Positions 17,158-26,964 of a stretch of 64,000 bases of DNA are shown here, piece by piece. Source of the stretch: Bacteroidota bacterium (GTDB lineage Bacteria > Bacteroidota > Bacteroidia > 2-12-FULL-35-15); the NCBI GenBank assembly GCA_016707685.1, contig JADJHE010000010.1:62001-126000 (forward strand), read 5' to 3'. The notes beneath the pieces are model-generated. The model had not been told where the DNA came from, made no database searches, and saw nothing but the letters and a program-made list of their open reading frames with translations. How positions within the stretch are numbered: the stretch's first letter is position 1; the number at the start of each line of letters is the position of its first letter. Made by a program: the position numbers and the translations under genes.

Positions 17158-18309
17158 TCAGCTGGTTGTTTCTTTGAATTTATCTGAAGTATATCGATTT
17201 TGCTTAAATTTATTCCCATACTTCCTTTTTTTTATTGCATAACGAATAAAGAAAGGCAATCCGTAATATATTTTTGGAATTAGAATATTCTGAATTGCTA
17301 CATTTAAATAAGCTCTATAGTAATGCTTATCCCTAGTTGCTTTTCCATCACAACTTTCTGATTTATAACCTATCTTCATGGCCTGTTGTGCACATACATT
17401 CCAAATAATATTCGCATCATTTTTACTTAAATTGTCCTTCCAAAAACCAACCTTATCTGTATTTGTTTTTTCTGTTAAACTTTTGTGTAACAAATAGAAC
17501 ATCTGCTTTTTGATATCCTGCATTTCATTTGCTTGTTCAATTTTTTCTTTTGTTTGAACATGGTATTGAAGCATAATGGGGTCAAACTCAAATCCTGTAA
17601 AATCAGCAACTCGACTTAATTCTTTTTCAGGATTAGCAACCAAGTCTTCGTATTTTAATTCCAAAAAACGATGTTCTCCTATTTTTTTTCTTTTTTCATA
17701 AATCAATGAATACACCCTATTCCAAATCAATCCCAGTGTCCAATAATTACTTTTATTTTGATCCTGAAAAAAGCCTTTTGATTTTTCACGAATAATTCGT
17801 TTCATTTTCACCAAAGAATTATCACGTGGATCTCTATTAAGGATAATAAATTTACTATCTGGAAAAAACACGGCAACTTTTTCAATAAAATCATGAAATT
17901 TTAGTTGTTTATCAATGATGGTGGTGATGTTGGTCTTATCTCGTTCAGGAAAAAAACAGAGGTACGAAATTTTTATGGTTGTATAGAAATCCAACTCCGA
18001 TTTATATTGTTCTAATGCATCTTTTAAATCCTTTTTAGTCCCAAACTGCTGTTCCAATACTCCTTCTGAAAACAAATAAAAATCATAACAATATTCATCT
18101 ATTTTTTGAGACGTCCATTCTTTCAAATCATGGTATTTAAAATAGAGATTAAATGCAAATGGTTCCTCAACTGGTGATAATAAATTCTTGTGCATGTTGA
18201 ACATTGCAGAAAGCAAGGTGCTTCCTGTTCGTCCAGTGGAAACAATAAAATGAAGTTGAATCTTCTTTATATCTTCAATCGAAAGTGTCAATTGCATACT
18301 ACTCTTCAT
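17158..18309 (-). CDS. PAPS-dependent sulfotransferase (second of tandem pair)
   Basis: 383 residues. Near the N-terminus VSTGRTGSTLLSAMFN is the 5'-phosphosulfate-binding loop, and LNRDPRDNSLVKMKR is the 3'-phosphate-binding motif. No signal peptide. It overlaps the upstream sulfotransferase by 11 bases if the ATG at 18309 is used; a second ATG at 18297 would remove the overlap and gives an N-terminus matching its neighbour. Family members move sulfate from PAPS to carbohydrate or lipid hydroxyls. No PAPS synthesis genes lie in the window. Confidence 0.85.
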   Translation of the reverse strand: MKSSMQLTLSIEDIKKIQLHFIVSTGRTGSTLLSAMFNMHKNLLSPVEEPFAFNLYFKYHDLKEWTSQKIDEYCYDFYLFSEGVLEQQFGTKKDLKDALEQYKSELDFYTTIKISYLCFFPERDKTNITTIIDKQLKFHDFIEKVAVFFPDSKFIILNRDPRDNSLVKMKRIIREKSKGFFQDQNKSNYWTLGLIWNRVYSLIYEKRKKIGEHRFLELKYEDLVANPEKELSRVADFTGFEFDPIMLQYHVQTKEKIEQANEMQDIKKQMFYLLHKSLTEKTNTDKVGFWKDNLSKNDANIIWNVCAQQAMKIGYKSESCDGKATRDKHYYRAYLNVAIQNILIPKIYYGLPFFIRYAIKKRKYGNKFKQNRYTSDKFKETTS

Positions 18310-19390
18310 TCGTTATGCTATAATCTAATCGATTATATATTGTGGTGTAGCCAAATGTAGAATAAAGCGTTCTAGTAACAGCACGAATCATATGGCGAAA
18401 CCAAAATGGTAGTTTGTAATACGCTTTCATTACAAACACATTGAATTCGTAACGAATATACCCGAACTTACTTTTTAAATAACTCCCTTTCCCATTTTCC
18501 AGTGTTGGTAAATAATCGTATTTCTCACCATAAGCCTTACAGATGTATTCGATTTGCTCGACCTCTTTATCTGTCAAATATTTTTTCCACTTATTAATAC
18601 TTTCTGTATTTACAGGCTTTGATAAGTTTTCATGATATTTTAAATATGCTTTATGCTCTTTTTGTATACTAACATTTTTATCAATCTCTTGTTTTAATTT
18701 ACTTTGAAAACTCAACATATTATCTTGAAAAGAGATACCCAAGTGTGCACAGATTCCTTTTAATCCATTTTCGGGATCACTCACCAAATCTTCATAACGT
18801 ATGGTATGAATTTTATTCGGATGCTTCGCTTTAAATTTTTCAATTTTTAAATTGTCATTCAACCAACCATGTGCTAAAACACTTATGTTTTTTATTGGAT
18901 TTGTTTTTTTAATTGACTGAATATTATCCCTGTAATCGCGCACTAAATGAATATATTTTGCATCAGGAAAAACTTCATGTAGATCATCTAAAAAAACTGC
19001 ATAGGGAGGGTTTTTATCAACCAGCAAAGTGATGTTTTCCTTTTCAAATTCGGTAGGAAAACACAGATAGGTTATTTTTAGCAACAATTCTAGGTTCAAC
19101 TGTTCGAAAGGGAAAGAAAAAATTTTAGTTGTTAGCTTCTCCTTATCGACAGCCCAAAAATCTTTAAACTTAACATCCTCATAAAGGTTCTCGATAAACT
19201 GAAGGACCTTTTGTTTGTTCCAATTTTGTTCTGAAGCATATCGTTGTTTTACATGTACAATTACTTTTGACTCAAAGGGAGAAATGGTATTTGTATTGGC
19301 ATTTAACATGGTACGAAGCAAGGTTGTTCCTGAACGTCCACGAGCAATTACAAATGCAAAATTTATTTTTTTTAGTTCTTCTATATTCAT
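18299..19390 (-). CDS. PAPS-dependent sulfotransferase (first of tandem pair)
   Basis: 363 residues. The 5'-phosphosulfate loop is ARGRSGTTLLRTMLN (about 16-30) and the 3'-phosphate site is LVRDYRDNIQSIKK. The C-terminus is basic with short hydrophobic stretches. The two sulfotransferases are similar in architecture but well diverged, suggesting two acceptor positions or two acceptors. Proximity to the GT2/GNAT operon and the two hydroxylases points to a sulfated surface glycan or glycolipid. Confidence 0.86.
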   Translation of the reverse strand: MNIEELKKINFAFVIARGRSGTTLLRTMLNANTNTISPFESKVIVHVKQRYASEQNWNKQKVLQFIENLYEDVKFKDFWAVDKEKLTTKIFSFPFEQLNLELLLKITYLCFPTEFEKENITLLVDKNPPYAVFLDDLHEVFPDAKYIHLVRDYRDNIQSIKKTNPIKNISVLAHGWLNDNLKIEKFKAKHPNKIHTIRYEDLVSDPENGLKGICAHLGISFQDNMLSFQSKLKQEIDKNVSIQKEHKAYLKYHENLSKPVNTESINKWKKYLTDKEVEQIEYICKAYGEKYDYLPTLENGKGSYLKSKFGYIRYEFNVFVMKAYYKLPFWFRHMIRAVTRTLYSTFGYTTIYNRLDYSITNEE

Positions 19391-19407
19391 AGAGTAAACA
19401 ATTTAAT

Positions 19408-19434
19408 AAAAAAGCACCTGATCGGTGCTTTTTT
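19408..19434 (-). terminator. Rho-independent terminator downstream of 19452-19847
   Basis: 11-bp perfect stem with A/T flanks (AAAAAAGCACC / GGTGCTTTTTT) around a TGATC loop, placed just after the stop at 19452 and before the sulfotransferase start. Confidence 0.8.
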
Positions 19435-19451
19435 ATTATGAACATATGCTA

Positions 19452-19847
19452 TTATTTGTCTTTTTTAGCATCTAAATACTCAATAGCCTTGGTGGTTTCT
19501 ACTTCTGTTCCATCAATTACAATTTTAGTAATTCCAGCATTTAATAGCATTTGCTGTAATGTTTTACGATTCTCTTTTCTAATCATTAAAGCAACAAATC
19601 GTGCTTTATTTCCAGTGATTAATTCAGCAGAAACACTTGAAACCATTTTTGTTGTTTTGAACTTCTTTTCAATTACTTGTAATTGATCTTTACTCGAAAT
19701 ATTATCAACTGTAAATGTGTAAGACATTAATCGTTCATTTACAACCGTTTTAGAGCTTTTGGTGTCGATATACGCTTTATTTTGTGCTTGAGAAGCTCCA
19801 ATTCCAATAATTAAAAATGATACTAAAGTAAAGATGAATTTTTTCAT
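19452..19847 (-). CDS. Small secreted protein, paralogue of 8188-8616
   Basis: 131 residues from the ATG at 19847, chosen because it starts a perfect signal peptide (MKKFIFTLVSFLIIGIG, cleaved near SQA). A longer frame from 19901 would bury that signal. The mature part aligns with the 8188 protein through to YLDAK versus YLDTK and a basic tail. Predicted alternation is ferredoxin-like, but there is no metal-binding CxxC. Its own terminator follows. Function not recognised. Confidence 0.78.
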   Translation of the reverse strand: MKKFIFTLVSFLIIGIGASQAQNKAYIDTKSSKTVVNERLMSYTFTVDNISSKDQLQVIEKKFKTTKMVSSVSAELITGNKARFVALMIRKENRKTLQQMLLNAGITKIVIDGTEVETTKAIEYLDAKKDK

Positions 19848-19869
19848 TTTGAGTATGTTTTGTTTTCTA

Positions 19870-20607
19870 TTATGATTGTAAATATAGGAAAATGGTTGCA
19901 CAGAAAAAACAATATTCTATTATTTTTTTAGTAGTGTTTCCGGCTCCCATTAGTACATACTGTATAATATTAGCACCCATTTTAAGTGCTTTTTGACGAG
20001 CTTCGGGCGAATCTTTGTGTACCTCTGGACTTTCCCAACCATCGCCTAAATCGCACTCAAAATCGTAAAAACACACCAATCTACCTTGATAAATCAAACC
20101 AAAACCTTGTGGTGCCTTCCCTTCATGTTCATGGATTTTAGGCAAACCTGTATTAAAATCATATTTCTGGTGGTAAATAGGATGCGAGAAAGGCAATTCA
20201 ACGAATTCCGATTCAGGAAAAACGCGCTTCATTTGTACACGGATAAATTTATCCATTCCATAATTATCTGAAATATGCAAAAAGCCTCCTCCAAGTAAAT
20301 AAGCTCTCAAATTTTCGGCCTCCTGTGCACTAAATACAACATTCCCATGCCCTGTCATGTGTACAAATGGGTAATTAAAAATATCAGGACTTCCAACCTC
20401 AATAATGCCTTGTTCGGGATTAATGGTAGTTTTTAAATTATCGTTACAAAATTTTATAAGGTTGGGCAAAGATGTTTCCAAATTTGCATACCAATCTCCT
20501 CCTCCACTGTATTTCAACAATGCAATTTTATAGGTAGGTGCTGGAATAAATGCTGCAAATAAACTGCAACAAATTAATACTACCACTATTTTTTTAGCCT
20601 TATCCAT
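19870..20607 (-). CDS. DUF4159 domain protein, exported
   Basis: 245 residues with an N-terminal hydrophobic signal (VVVLICCSLFAAFI). The body matches the DUF4159 pattern: LLKYSGGGDWYAN, VHMTGHGNV, GGGFLHISDNYGMD, LPFSHPIYH, PKIHEHEGK, GLIYQGRLVCFY and ECDLGDGWE. It has a glutamine-amidotransferase-like fold but no known activity. The last 30 residues after GANIIQYVLMG look unusual (hydrophobic, Cys-containing), so the true C-terminus could be altered by a late indel. Overlaps the upstream 80-residue ORF by 8 bases, so it is probably co-transcribed with it. Confidence 0.82.
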   Translation of the reverse strand: MDKAKKIVVVLICCSLFAAFIPAPTYKIALLKYSGGGDWYANLETSLPNLIKFCNDNLKTTINPEQGIIEVGSPDIFNYPFVHMTGHGNVVFSAQEAENLRAYLLGGGFLHISDNYGMDKFIRVQMKRVFPESEFVELPFSHPIYHQKYDFNTGLPKIHEHEGKAPQGFGLIYQGRLVCFYDFECDLGDGWESPEVHKDSPEARQKALKMGANIIQYVLMGAGNTTKKIIEYCFFCATIFLYLQS

Positions 20608-20842
20608 TTCGCTCTTTTGCTACTTTTAAAGATAAATACATTTCATTAAAACGCTCCATCAATCGAGTCATGAATTCTTCATCCAACACTTTTTTAACAC
20701 CATCAATACCATCTACTTCCGAATGCAAAAACTTAAACGTTTGCATCATTGGACCTGCTTCAAACTGAACTTGGTATTTATCATTCATCGAAAACACAGT
20801 AATTGTAATTTTCTCATGTGGTATGTATCCAATTATTCTCAT
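20600..20842 (-). CDS. Small conserved-looking hypothetical protein
   Basis: 80 residues, no signal peptide, beta-rich start (IGYIPHEKITITVFSMND) followed by an amphipathic helix (VLDEEFMTRLMERFNEMYLS). It overlaps the DUF4159 gene and follows the 137-residue ORF by 9 bases, so the three form one unit. No family recognised. Confidence comes from operon packing and codon use like the neighbours. Confidence 0.65.
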   Translation of the reverse strand: MRIIGYIPHEKITITVFSMNDKYQVQFEAGPMMQTFKFLHSEVDGIDGVKKVLDEEFMTRLMERFNEMYLSLKVAKERNG

Positions 20843-20851
20843 TTTCTGGTA

Positions 20852-21265
20852 TTACATTTTATAAGGTCCGCTATTAAAAAAATTAGAATTAGCATCTCCT
20901 TCTTTTCTGATTTTAGCTTGGATAAGATGTGCTAATTTAGCATATTGCTCTAATTTGTTTTTTTTCAAAAAAGTTGCGGCATTCTCATCTCCGTTAATAT
21001 AATTTGCCATTGCCGCCCAGTGCACTGCTTTTTTATCCATCAATAATTTAAAAGCTTTTTTGTCTTCCCATATTGCATTCACAAAGGCAGCCAAAATTAA
21101 ATGTTTATGAATTAATAAATACTCAAAGGCTTTTGGCCATCTGCTAACGGCATCTCTAAGCTGTACTAACTCTTCAAAATTATGCTTTTGCAACCAAATT
21201 TTAGCATCTTCTTTTCCTTCAATCCAATCGCAGGCAATATCAATTACTTCTTTAGGATAAAACAT
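20852..21265 (-). CDS. Hypothetical alpha-helical cytoplasmic protein
   Basis: 137 residues, almost all helix-forming, with repeated short helix pairs (WIEGKEDAKIWLQKHNF, INGDENAATFLKKNKLEQY) suggesting two related halves. No signal peptide and no catalytic motif. It starts 4 bases after the TonB receptor stop, and the 80-residue ORF and DUF4159 protein follow. Unrecognised family. Confidence 0.65.
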   Translation of the reverse strand: MFYPKEVIDIACDWIEGKEDAKIWLQKHNFEELVQLRDAVSRWPKAFEYLLIHKHLILAAFVNAIWEDKKAFKLLMDKKAVHWAAMANYINGDENAATFLKKNKLEQYAKLAHLIQAKIRKEGDANSNFFNSGPYKM

Positions 21266-21268
21266 AAA

Positions 21269-23808
21269 TTAAAACTTAATAATCATTCTGAGGTTTAACT
21301 GACGTTGTGTTAAATAGTTGGGTACTGCATATTGTCGATTAGTTACATCCTCTACCCAAATATAGGAGACCGTATTATTCGTTCCAAGTAAGTTGAACAC
21401 TTCTAAACTTAGCCAAACTGAATTTAACAAGCGACCAAATCCTTTTTCTTTTTTCTTTCTACTTTCCTTTAATAACTGATATGAAAAACCGATATCCACT
21501 CTTCGGTATGGAGGCATACGCAGTATTTGCTTGTAGCGCTCTGTACCAGGAGCACCGAAAGGAACACCTGCTCCAAATAATAAATTCAAGTGCATTTTCA
21601 AATCGGGTAATCCAGGCATTTTATCTTGAAAAAAGATTGCAAAATTTACGCGTTGATCTGTTGGACGAGGAATATAACCTGGTTCATAACGAGTACTATC
21701 AACCGCTACATCATTGTTTGTAAACCCTGGAACAATTTTTTCGCCATCACTATTAAAATAATCAAAATAATAATCATCTTTAATATCTTCCTGTGTTTGC
21801 ATAAAAGACAGGGAGAACCATGATTCAACTCCTTTTACAAACTCTCCATTCACTTTAAAATCGATGCCTGTAGCATATCCTTTTGCATTGTTTTTTGCAG
21901 AATAGCGAATACGAACATTATCAATTTCATAAGGAATTAAGTTATCCAAATGCTTGTAATAGGCTTCTACTAAAAATTTAAATGGTCGTCTCCATGCTTT
22001 AAAATTATAATCACTCGTTAATACAAAATGAATAGATGTTTGCGCTTTTAAATCATAATTAATTACACCTTCTCTGTTCCTTAACTCGCGATAAAAAGGT
22101 GGTTGATAATAATAACCAGTAGAAAATTTGAATAAAAAATCACGCTTCCAATTTGGTTTATACGCCAGTGTAGCACGCGGTCCAAACAATGCTTGTCCAT
22201 TTAAACTCCAATAGTTGGCACGAATACCTGCCGTAACAGAAACAGTAGAAGTGTCTTTTAAATCTTTACTGAAAATTCCTTGAACAAATCCAGATAAACG
22301 ATTAGATGTTATTTTAATTTTTTGCTTAATAACATCCTGCAACTCAAACCCATCAACTGGAACATAGGGAACTACGGTTGGCACCGAAAAGTCGGCACTA
22401 TCTACATACTTCCATTCGCTTAATTTATCAGAAATGTTTTCATAAGAATATTTTACTCCCCAAAGCACTTGCTTATTTCTATTGATGTTGTGATTCCCTT
22501 TGTGCTCAACACTATAAACGTAAGCTAGCAAATTGGTTCGTGCATGTTGCAAAAATGTTCCTACTCCTCTATTCGAAACCACATCTCCAAAATTAGGCTG
22601 CCCAAAATCAGTTTCTAATTCATCAATAAAATACTGACCTTGAATATCAAAAGCTTCACTTTCTTTACTTCTAAATCCGGATGCGATAAAGCGCAAGGTT
22701 GTTTTTTCATTATCCGAACGATGAATAGCAGATAATGCACCTAACATGGATTCAAACTTATCTATCTCCTGACCATCAAAATAAATTTTTAAGCGCAATG
22801 CTTGATTCAATGTTCCAAAATCGGTTTCTCTACTTTCGGGTACAATTTGATAACGATTACTTGCATAATTAGCCAAAAAATCCAATTGCCAATTGGTAGT
22901 AACATCATATGTAAAATAAGCTTGACCATCTATAAACATTGGCTTATAGGAGCCTTTTGTATCAAGTGACTTTAACAAATACTGATTGGTTTTATAACGA
23001 GTTCCAACCATCCATGTAAATCGATTGCTTTTACTGATACCTTCCAAATGCAAATTTGTTCCCAATAAACTTCCGGAGAATGTGCCAGCAATTTTCTTGG
23101 TCTATGGTATTGCACATCTAAAACGGATGACATTTTATCGCCATACTTTGCTTCAAAACCACCTGCCGAAAACAATACAGAAGAAACCATATCTGGGTTT
23201 ACAAAACTTAATCCTTCTTGCTGCCCCGAGCGAACTAAAAAAGGACGGTAAATTTCAATTCCATTTACATATACTAAGTTTTCATCGAAGTTACCACCTC
23301 GCACACTGTATGCTGAACTTAATTCATTTCGATTAGAAACGCCAGGCAATGTAAACAAAATAGCATTAAAATCCTGGCTTGCTGTTGGAATGTGAGTAAT
23401 GTTGATGGGATCAATACGAGATGTTGTTTGAAAACGATTTTCATCGTAAACCTCTACAGCTTTAATTTGATTTTTGAATTTCAAGGTTCTATTCAATTCA
23501 AATTTTTCATTTGGTTGAATGTTGATATCACGTTGCTGTTGAAAATGACTAATACTATAAAAAACAATGGTTATTGGAACACCAGCAGGCACTTTGTAAG
23601 AAAAGGTACCTTGTGCATTTGTATAAACAGGTGCTAAAGAAGTTCCTAAAACGGATACACTTACGTCCTCAATCGGCTCATTGTCTTCATCTACAACTTT
23701 GCCATACACCGTTGCTGTATTTTGAGCATAAAAAGCAGTGGATGCAAAAAACGACAAAAAGAAGAATAAAGCCCTCACTTGTATTTTATACAATTTCAAA
23801 TTCTGCAC
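21269..23808 (-). CDS. TonB-dependent receptor with carboxypeptidase-like N-terminal domain (frame-split at 23092-23095)
   Basis: About 845 residues once rejoined. It has a signal peptide (LFFFLSFFASTAFYAQ), a CarboxypepD_reg-like domain (TVYGKVVDEDNEPI), a plug region (YSVRGGNFDENLVYVNGIEI) and a long beta-barrel ending in an aromatic-terminated strand (LNLRMIIKF). The frame shifts where AAAA should read AAAAA on the coding strand: adding one A restores RPRKIAGTFSGSLLGTNLH. TonB receptors import large or scarce nutrients across the outer membrane; the substrate is unknown. No SusD partner is present. One missing A fits a homopolymer error better than real inactivation. Confidence 0.85.
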
Positions 23809-23829
23809 AACTGTTTCGGAATAGTTATT

Positions 23830-24489
23830 TTAATTTTTCTTTTTATAATCACCGCGTTTCCATGCTTGAATAAATTTAGCCCAAGCTATTGGATTTAAAA
23901 GGTTATTGGGAGGTAACTGACCAGCATAATACAATTTACTTTGGTATTGTTGCATATTGTATTTGTAATTTAAGCTAGCATCCATAGCCATACCTGTCAT
24001 TCGTTCCTTCATGTCGGATCGAGCCATGTTATTATTCGCACGATCCAAATCATCCTCGGGCATTTCCAATTTTAAGAATGCTTGCTTAAACTGTTCTTTG
24101 GTTGGCCATGGATAAACCTCTGTTGTTTTTAGGTATACGGTATCTGTACGAAGCACTTGAATTAATGAATATTTATTATCGGTTAAAGTATCTGGAATAA
24201 TAAATGTAGCATTGGTAAAACCAATTGCCGAAAACTGAAGTGTATCTTTTACTTGCGCCACAAATGAGAAATAACCAAAATAATCACTAATTGTTCCTCG
24301 GTTCGAATTTTTAATAATGATGCTTGTATACGGAATTGGTCGAAGACTATCGCCTTCAACAACAATACCTGTAAATTGAACTAATTTTCTGGCTTTAGAT
24401 CCATCATCTTGCCATTTTATTTTATCTTGAGCAGTGAGTGTGTTTATTGAAAATAATAACAACAAACAAAATATAATTTTATTAAACAT
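23830..24489 (-). CDS. Secreted protein with carboxypeptidase-like regulatory domain
   Basis: 219 residues. Signal peptide IIFCLLLLFSINTLTAQ, then a CarboxypepD_reg-like beta-sandwich (FTGIVVEGDSLRPIPYTSI, GTISDYFGYFSF, VKDTLQFSAIGF). A charged linker with Met-rich helices follows. It lies just upstream of the TonB receptor in the same direction, with 21 bases between, and a TATCTTTG box 20 bases before its ATG, so it likely leads the operon down to DUF4159. Precise role unknown; possibly a periplasmic accessory of the receptor. Confidence 0.75.
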   Translation of the reverse strand: MFNKIIFCLLLLFSINTLTAQDKIKWQDDGSKARKLVQFTGIVVEGDSLRPIPYTSIIIKNSNRGTISDYFGYFSFVAQVKDTLQFSAIGFTNATFIIPDTLTDNKYSLIQVLRTDTVYLKTTEVYPWPTKEQFKQAFLKLEMPEDDLDRANNNMARSDMKERMTGMAMDASLNYKYNMQQYQSKLYYAGQLPPNNLLNPIAWAKFIQAWKRGDYKKKN

Positions 24490-24508
24490 AGTAGAAGTTT
24501 TACTTTCC

Positions 24509-24516
24509 CAAAGATA
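24509..24516 (-). promoter_or_regulatory. Bacteroidota -7 box (TATCTTTG)
   Basis: Exact TAnnTTTG match 20 bases upstream of the ATG at 24489 on the minus strand. Likely drives the operon 24489 to 19870. Confidence 0.5.
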
Positions 24517-24644
24517 AGTATTTTAAAAGCGTTTATCTCTATTTACAACTGATTTTTCCTTTTTTTATTGCAGCAATCAAACAAATTGGTCAATTACTAC
24601 CTATTTGTCGTTTTTTTTAGCATATTTACTTTAAAATACCACTC

Positions 24645-25739
24645 ATGAACAAATCTACGCTCTCTATTATTCTTATTCTAATTGCGAAAATATCTTTTGC
24701 ACAAATAACCATAACCAATGCTGATATGCCTAATGCAGGCGATAGTATCGTTTTAAGTACAGCCGATAACAATTCTGCTACATTTCCTATTCTTGCAGAT
24801 TCAAATGTTACATGGGACTACTCTACCTTGGTTCCAACATTGCAGATGTTCGATAAGTATGATTCACCAATGACATTTACAAGTCCTTTTAATTTGTTGT
24901 TTAATGTTATAAATACAAGTTATGGAAGAGATAATTATGATTTAACAAGTATCAATATTCCAATTGTACAACTAACGGATGCATATGATTTTTTCAAAGA
25001 ATCATCGAGTAGTTTAAAACAAATTGGTGCAGGATTTACGATTAATAGCATTCCCCTTCCATTCTATTACACTTCTCCAGATGTGCACTACAACTTCCCT
25101 ATAAACTACTTAAATACAGACTCTTGTGATTTCCAATATGGCTTACCGATTCCAATGCTGGGGTATTACGGACAAAAAGGACACCGTGTAAATACAATTA
25201 ATGGATGGGGTAATTTAATTACTCCATTTGGCTCATTTCAGTCGTTGTTAGTAACATCTAAAATAGATACTATTGATACCATTTATTTTGATACACTTTC
25301 GTTTGGTACTAACTTTCCTCGCGCCACCCGATACGAATTCAAATGGTTAGCAAATGGAATGAAAGCTCCTGTTTTGCAAATTAATGCTACAGAAGGTAAT
25401 GCTAGTTTATTGGCTACCAACATACAATATATTGATAGCTTACGCTCAAATGTACCTCATGTAGGAATTGCAGAAAGCAACAACCCAATTAATTTTAAAA
25501 CCTACCCTAATCCAACATCTGAACTACTTACAATTGAATATGTGTTGAATAAGGACAATTATACAAGCATTTACATTTCTGATATCGTTGGAAAGTAAAA
25601 AACTGTTTGCAACGAAATGCAAACAAAAGGTCAGTTCCGAAAACAAATAAACCTGAGCGATTTAAGTCCGGGAACATATATCATTATGGTGCAAACGGCT
25701 AATGAAATTAGCACTCAAAAAATTAGTATTGTTAGATAA
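24645..25739 (+). CDS. Secreted protein with T9SS type A sorting domain (in-frame TAA at 25596)
   Basis: Signal peptide at the start (STLSIILILIAKISFA), then a beta-rich body of about 260 residues with no recognised domain. A T9SS C-terminal sorting domain follows (FKTYPNPTSELLTIEY, TSIYISDIVGK). A TAA at 25596-25598 interrupts it, but the same frame then reads the expected end of the domain (LSDLSPGTYIIMVQT...KISIVR) to a TAA at 25737. So the last 46 codons are cut off by one nonsense codon or by two compensating indels in the A-rich stretch. Its stop overlaps the end of the acyltransferase on the other strand. Confidence 0.78.
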
Positions 25740-26869
25740 ATTTCGATTTTAAGTCTAGGAATTTTTTCTCGAAAATGTGATAACTTACAATAGAAACAAG
25801 CGTTGTTAATACAAAAATAACCAGTGTCATCCCTATTAAATAGTATTTATCGGGATGTAAAACATCTATTCCAAGTTTGCTAGCAAGGCTCATTGCAACT
25901 GCAAACATAATCATGTGGTAGCAATACATTCCGTAGGTATATCTGCCTAAAAAACTTAACCATTTCGAATTTCCTATTTTATAAAACGAACGTGTTGCAA
26001 AATTTTGTTCGGCAATTATAAATGCAAAAAACAAGGAAAATAAAAATGGCATAAATGATTTAAAATTAGTTGCCCTGTTTCAATCATACTGATTTAAACT
26101 GGAATAAAAACAAAGCAATACCAGCTACATAAACCAACACAATCAACTTTCTTGGCCATTGTTGTATGCGTTCTATTACTCTCTCGCTTGTACACACTAA
26201 AGCCAACAGTGCTCCCATCAACAAATCGGCCATGCAGGACAAGGTATGAAACTTAATCAGTACATTTTTTCCGCCCGACAAAAACAAACGGTAAGAAATA
26301 GCAATTAGAATTAAACTTATAATCACTTTTAGCAAATGCTTAGTTGGAACAAATGCAATTAGAAAAGGAGCAATCAAATAGAATTGTTCTTCTACCGAAA
26401 CCGACCATAAAACACCAATAATTACATTACTTATCCCATTGTAGAAAAAATCAAAGTTTCCTAAAAAACTATAATAATACCATGCATCCAACTTATCGGT
26501 TGTTGTTCTTAATGGAATGGCTTCTCCTTGCACTATCCAAGGAACCACATACAAGCTAAGAATGATGATGAGATAATAAAGTGGCAAAATGCGTAGCACT
26601 CTTCGAATGTAAAAATTTTTGATGCTCACTTTCGAAAAATGTTCTTTCTCTTTCAACAGTAAATAAGTTATCAAAAATCCACTCAATACAAAAAAGAACC
26701 CTACCCCTAAATCACCATTCAATAAGTATTTATAACGGAACAACTCAACACTTGGATTCTTGCTTTTATAACCCAAATTGTTAACAGCATGATTAACAAA
26801 TACGAGAAAAAAAGCGACAAAGCGTAAGCCATCGAGGTTGGGGAAAAATGTTTTTTTAGTATCCAGCAT
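25732..26869 (-). CDS. Acyltransferase family 3 (OafA-like) membrane protein (frame-split near 26050-26090)
   Basis: The N-terminal part has the family start motif (LDGLRFVAFFLVFVNHA, with the conserved His), then FFFVLSGFLITYLLLKE, IRRVLRILPLYYL and WSVSVEEQFYLIAP. The C-terminal part (RYTYGMYCYHMIMF) continues in another frame after two likely single-base losses around 26050-26090. About ten membrane segments. These enzymes O-acylate exported sugars in LPS, peptidoglycan or exopolysaccharide. It stands alone here, though the glycan genes at 11-19 kb offer a possible substrate. Confidence 0.82.
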
Positions 26870-26964
26870 ATTGAGAATGCAAATATGACATTTTTCATTT
26901 AATTTTTAGGTTGTTCGTTACGAGATAAATCGTAAATTCGCTGGCGAAAAATTAGAAAATAGAA

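Noticed and set aside
23085..23100. Phase-variable homopolymer switch in the TonB receptor
   Set aside because: The run is only four to five A residues, too short for known slippage switches, and similar single-base breaks occur in essential map, so error is more likely.
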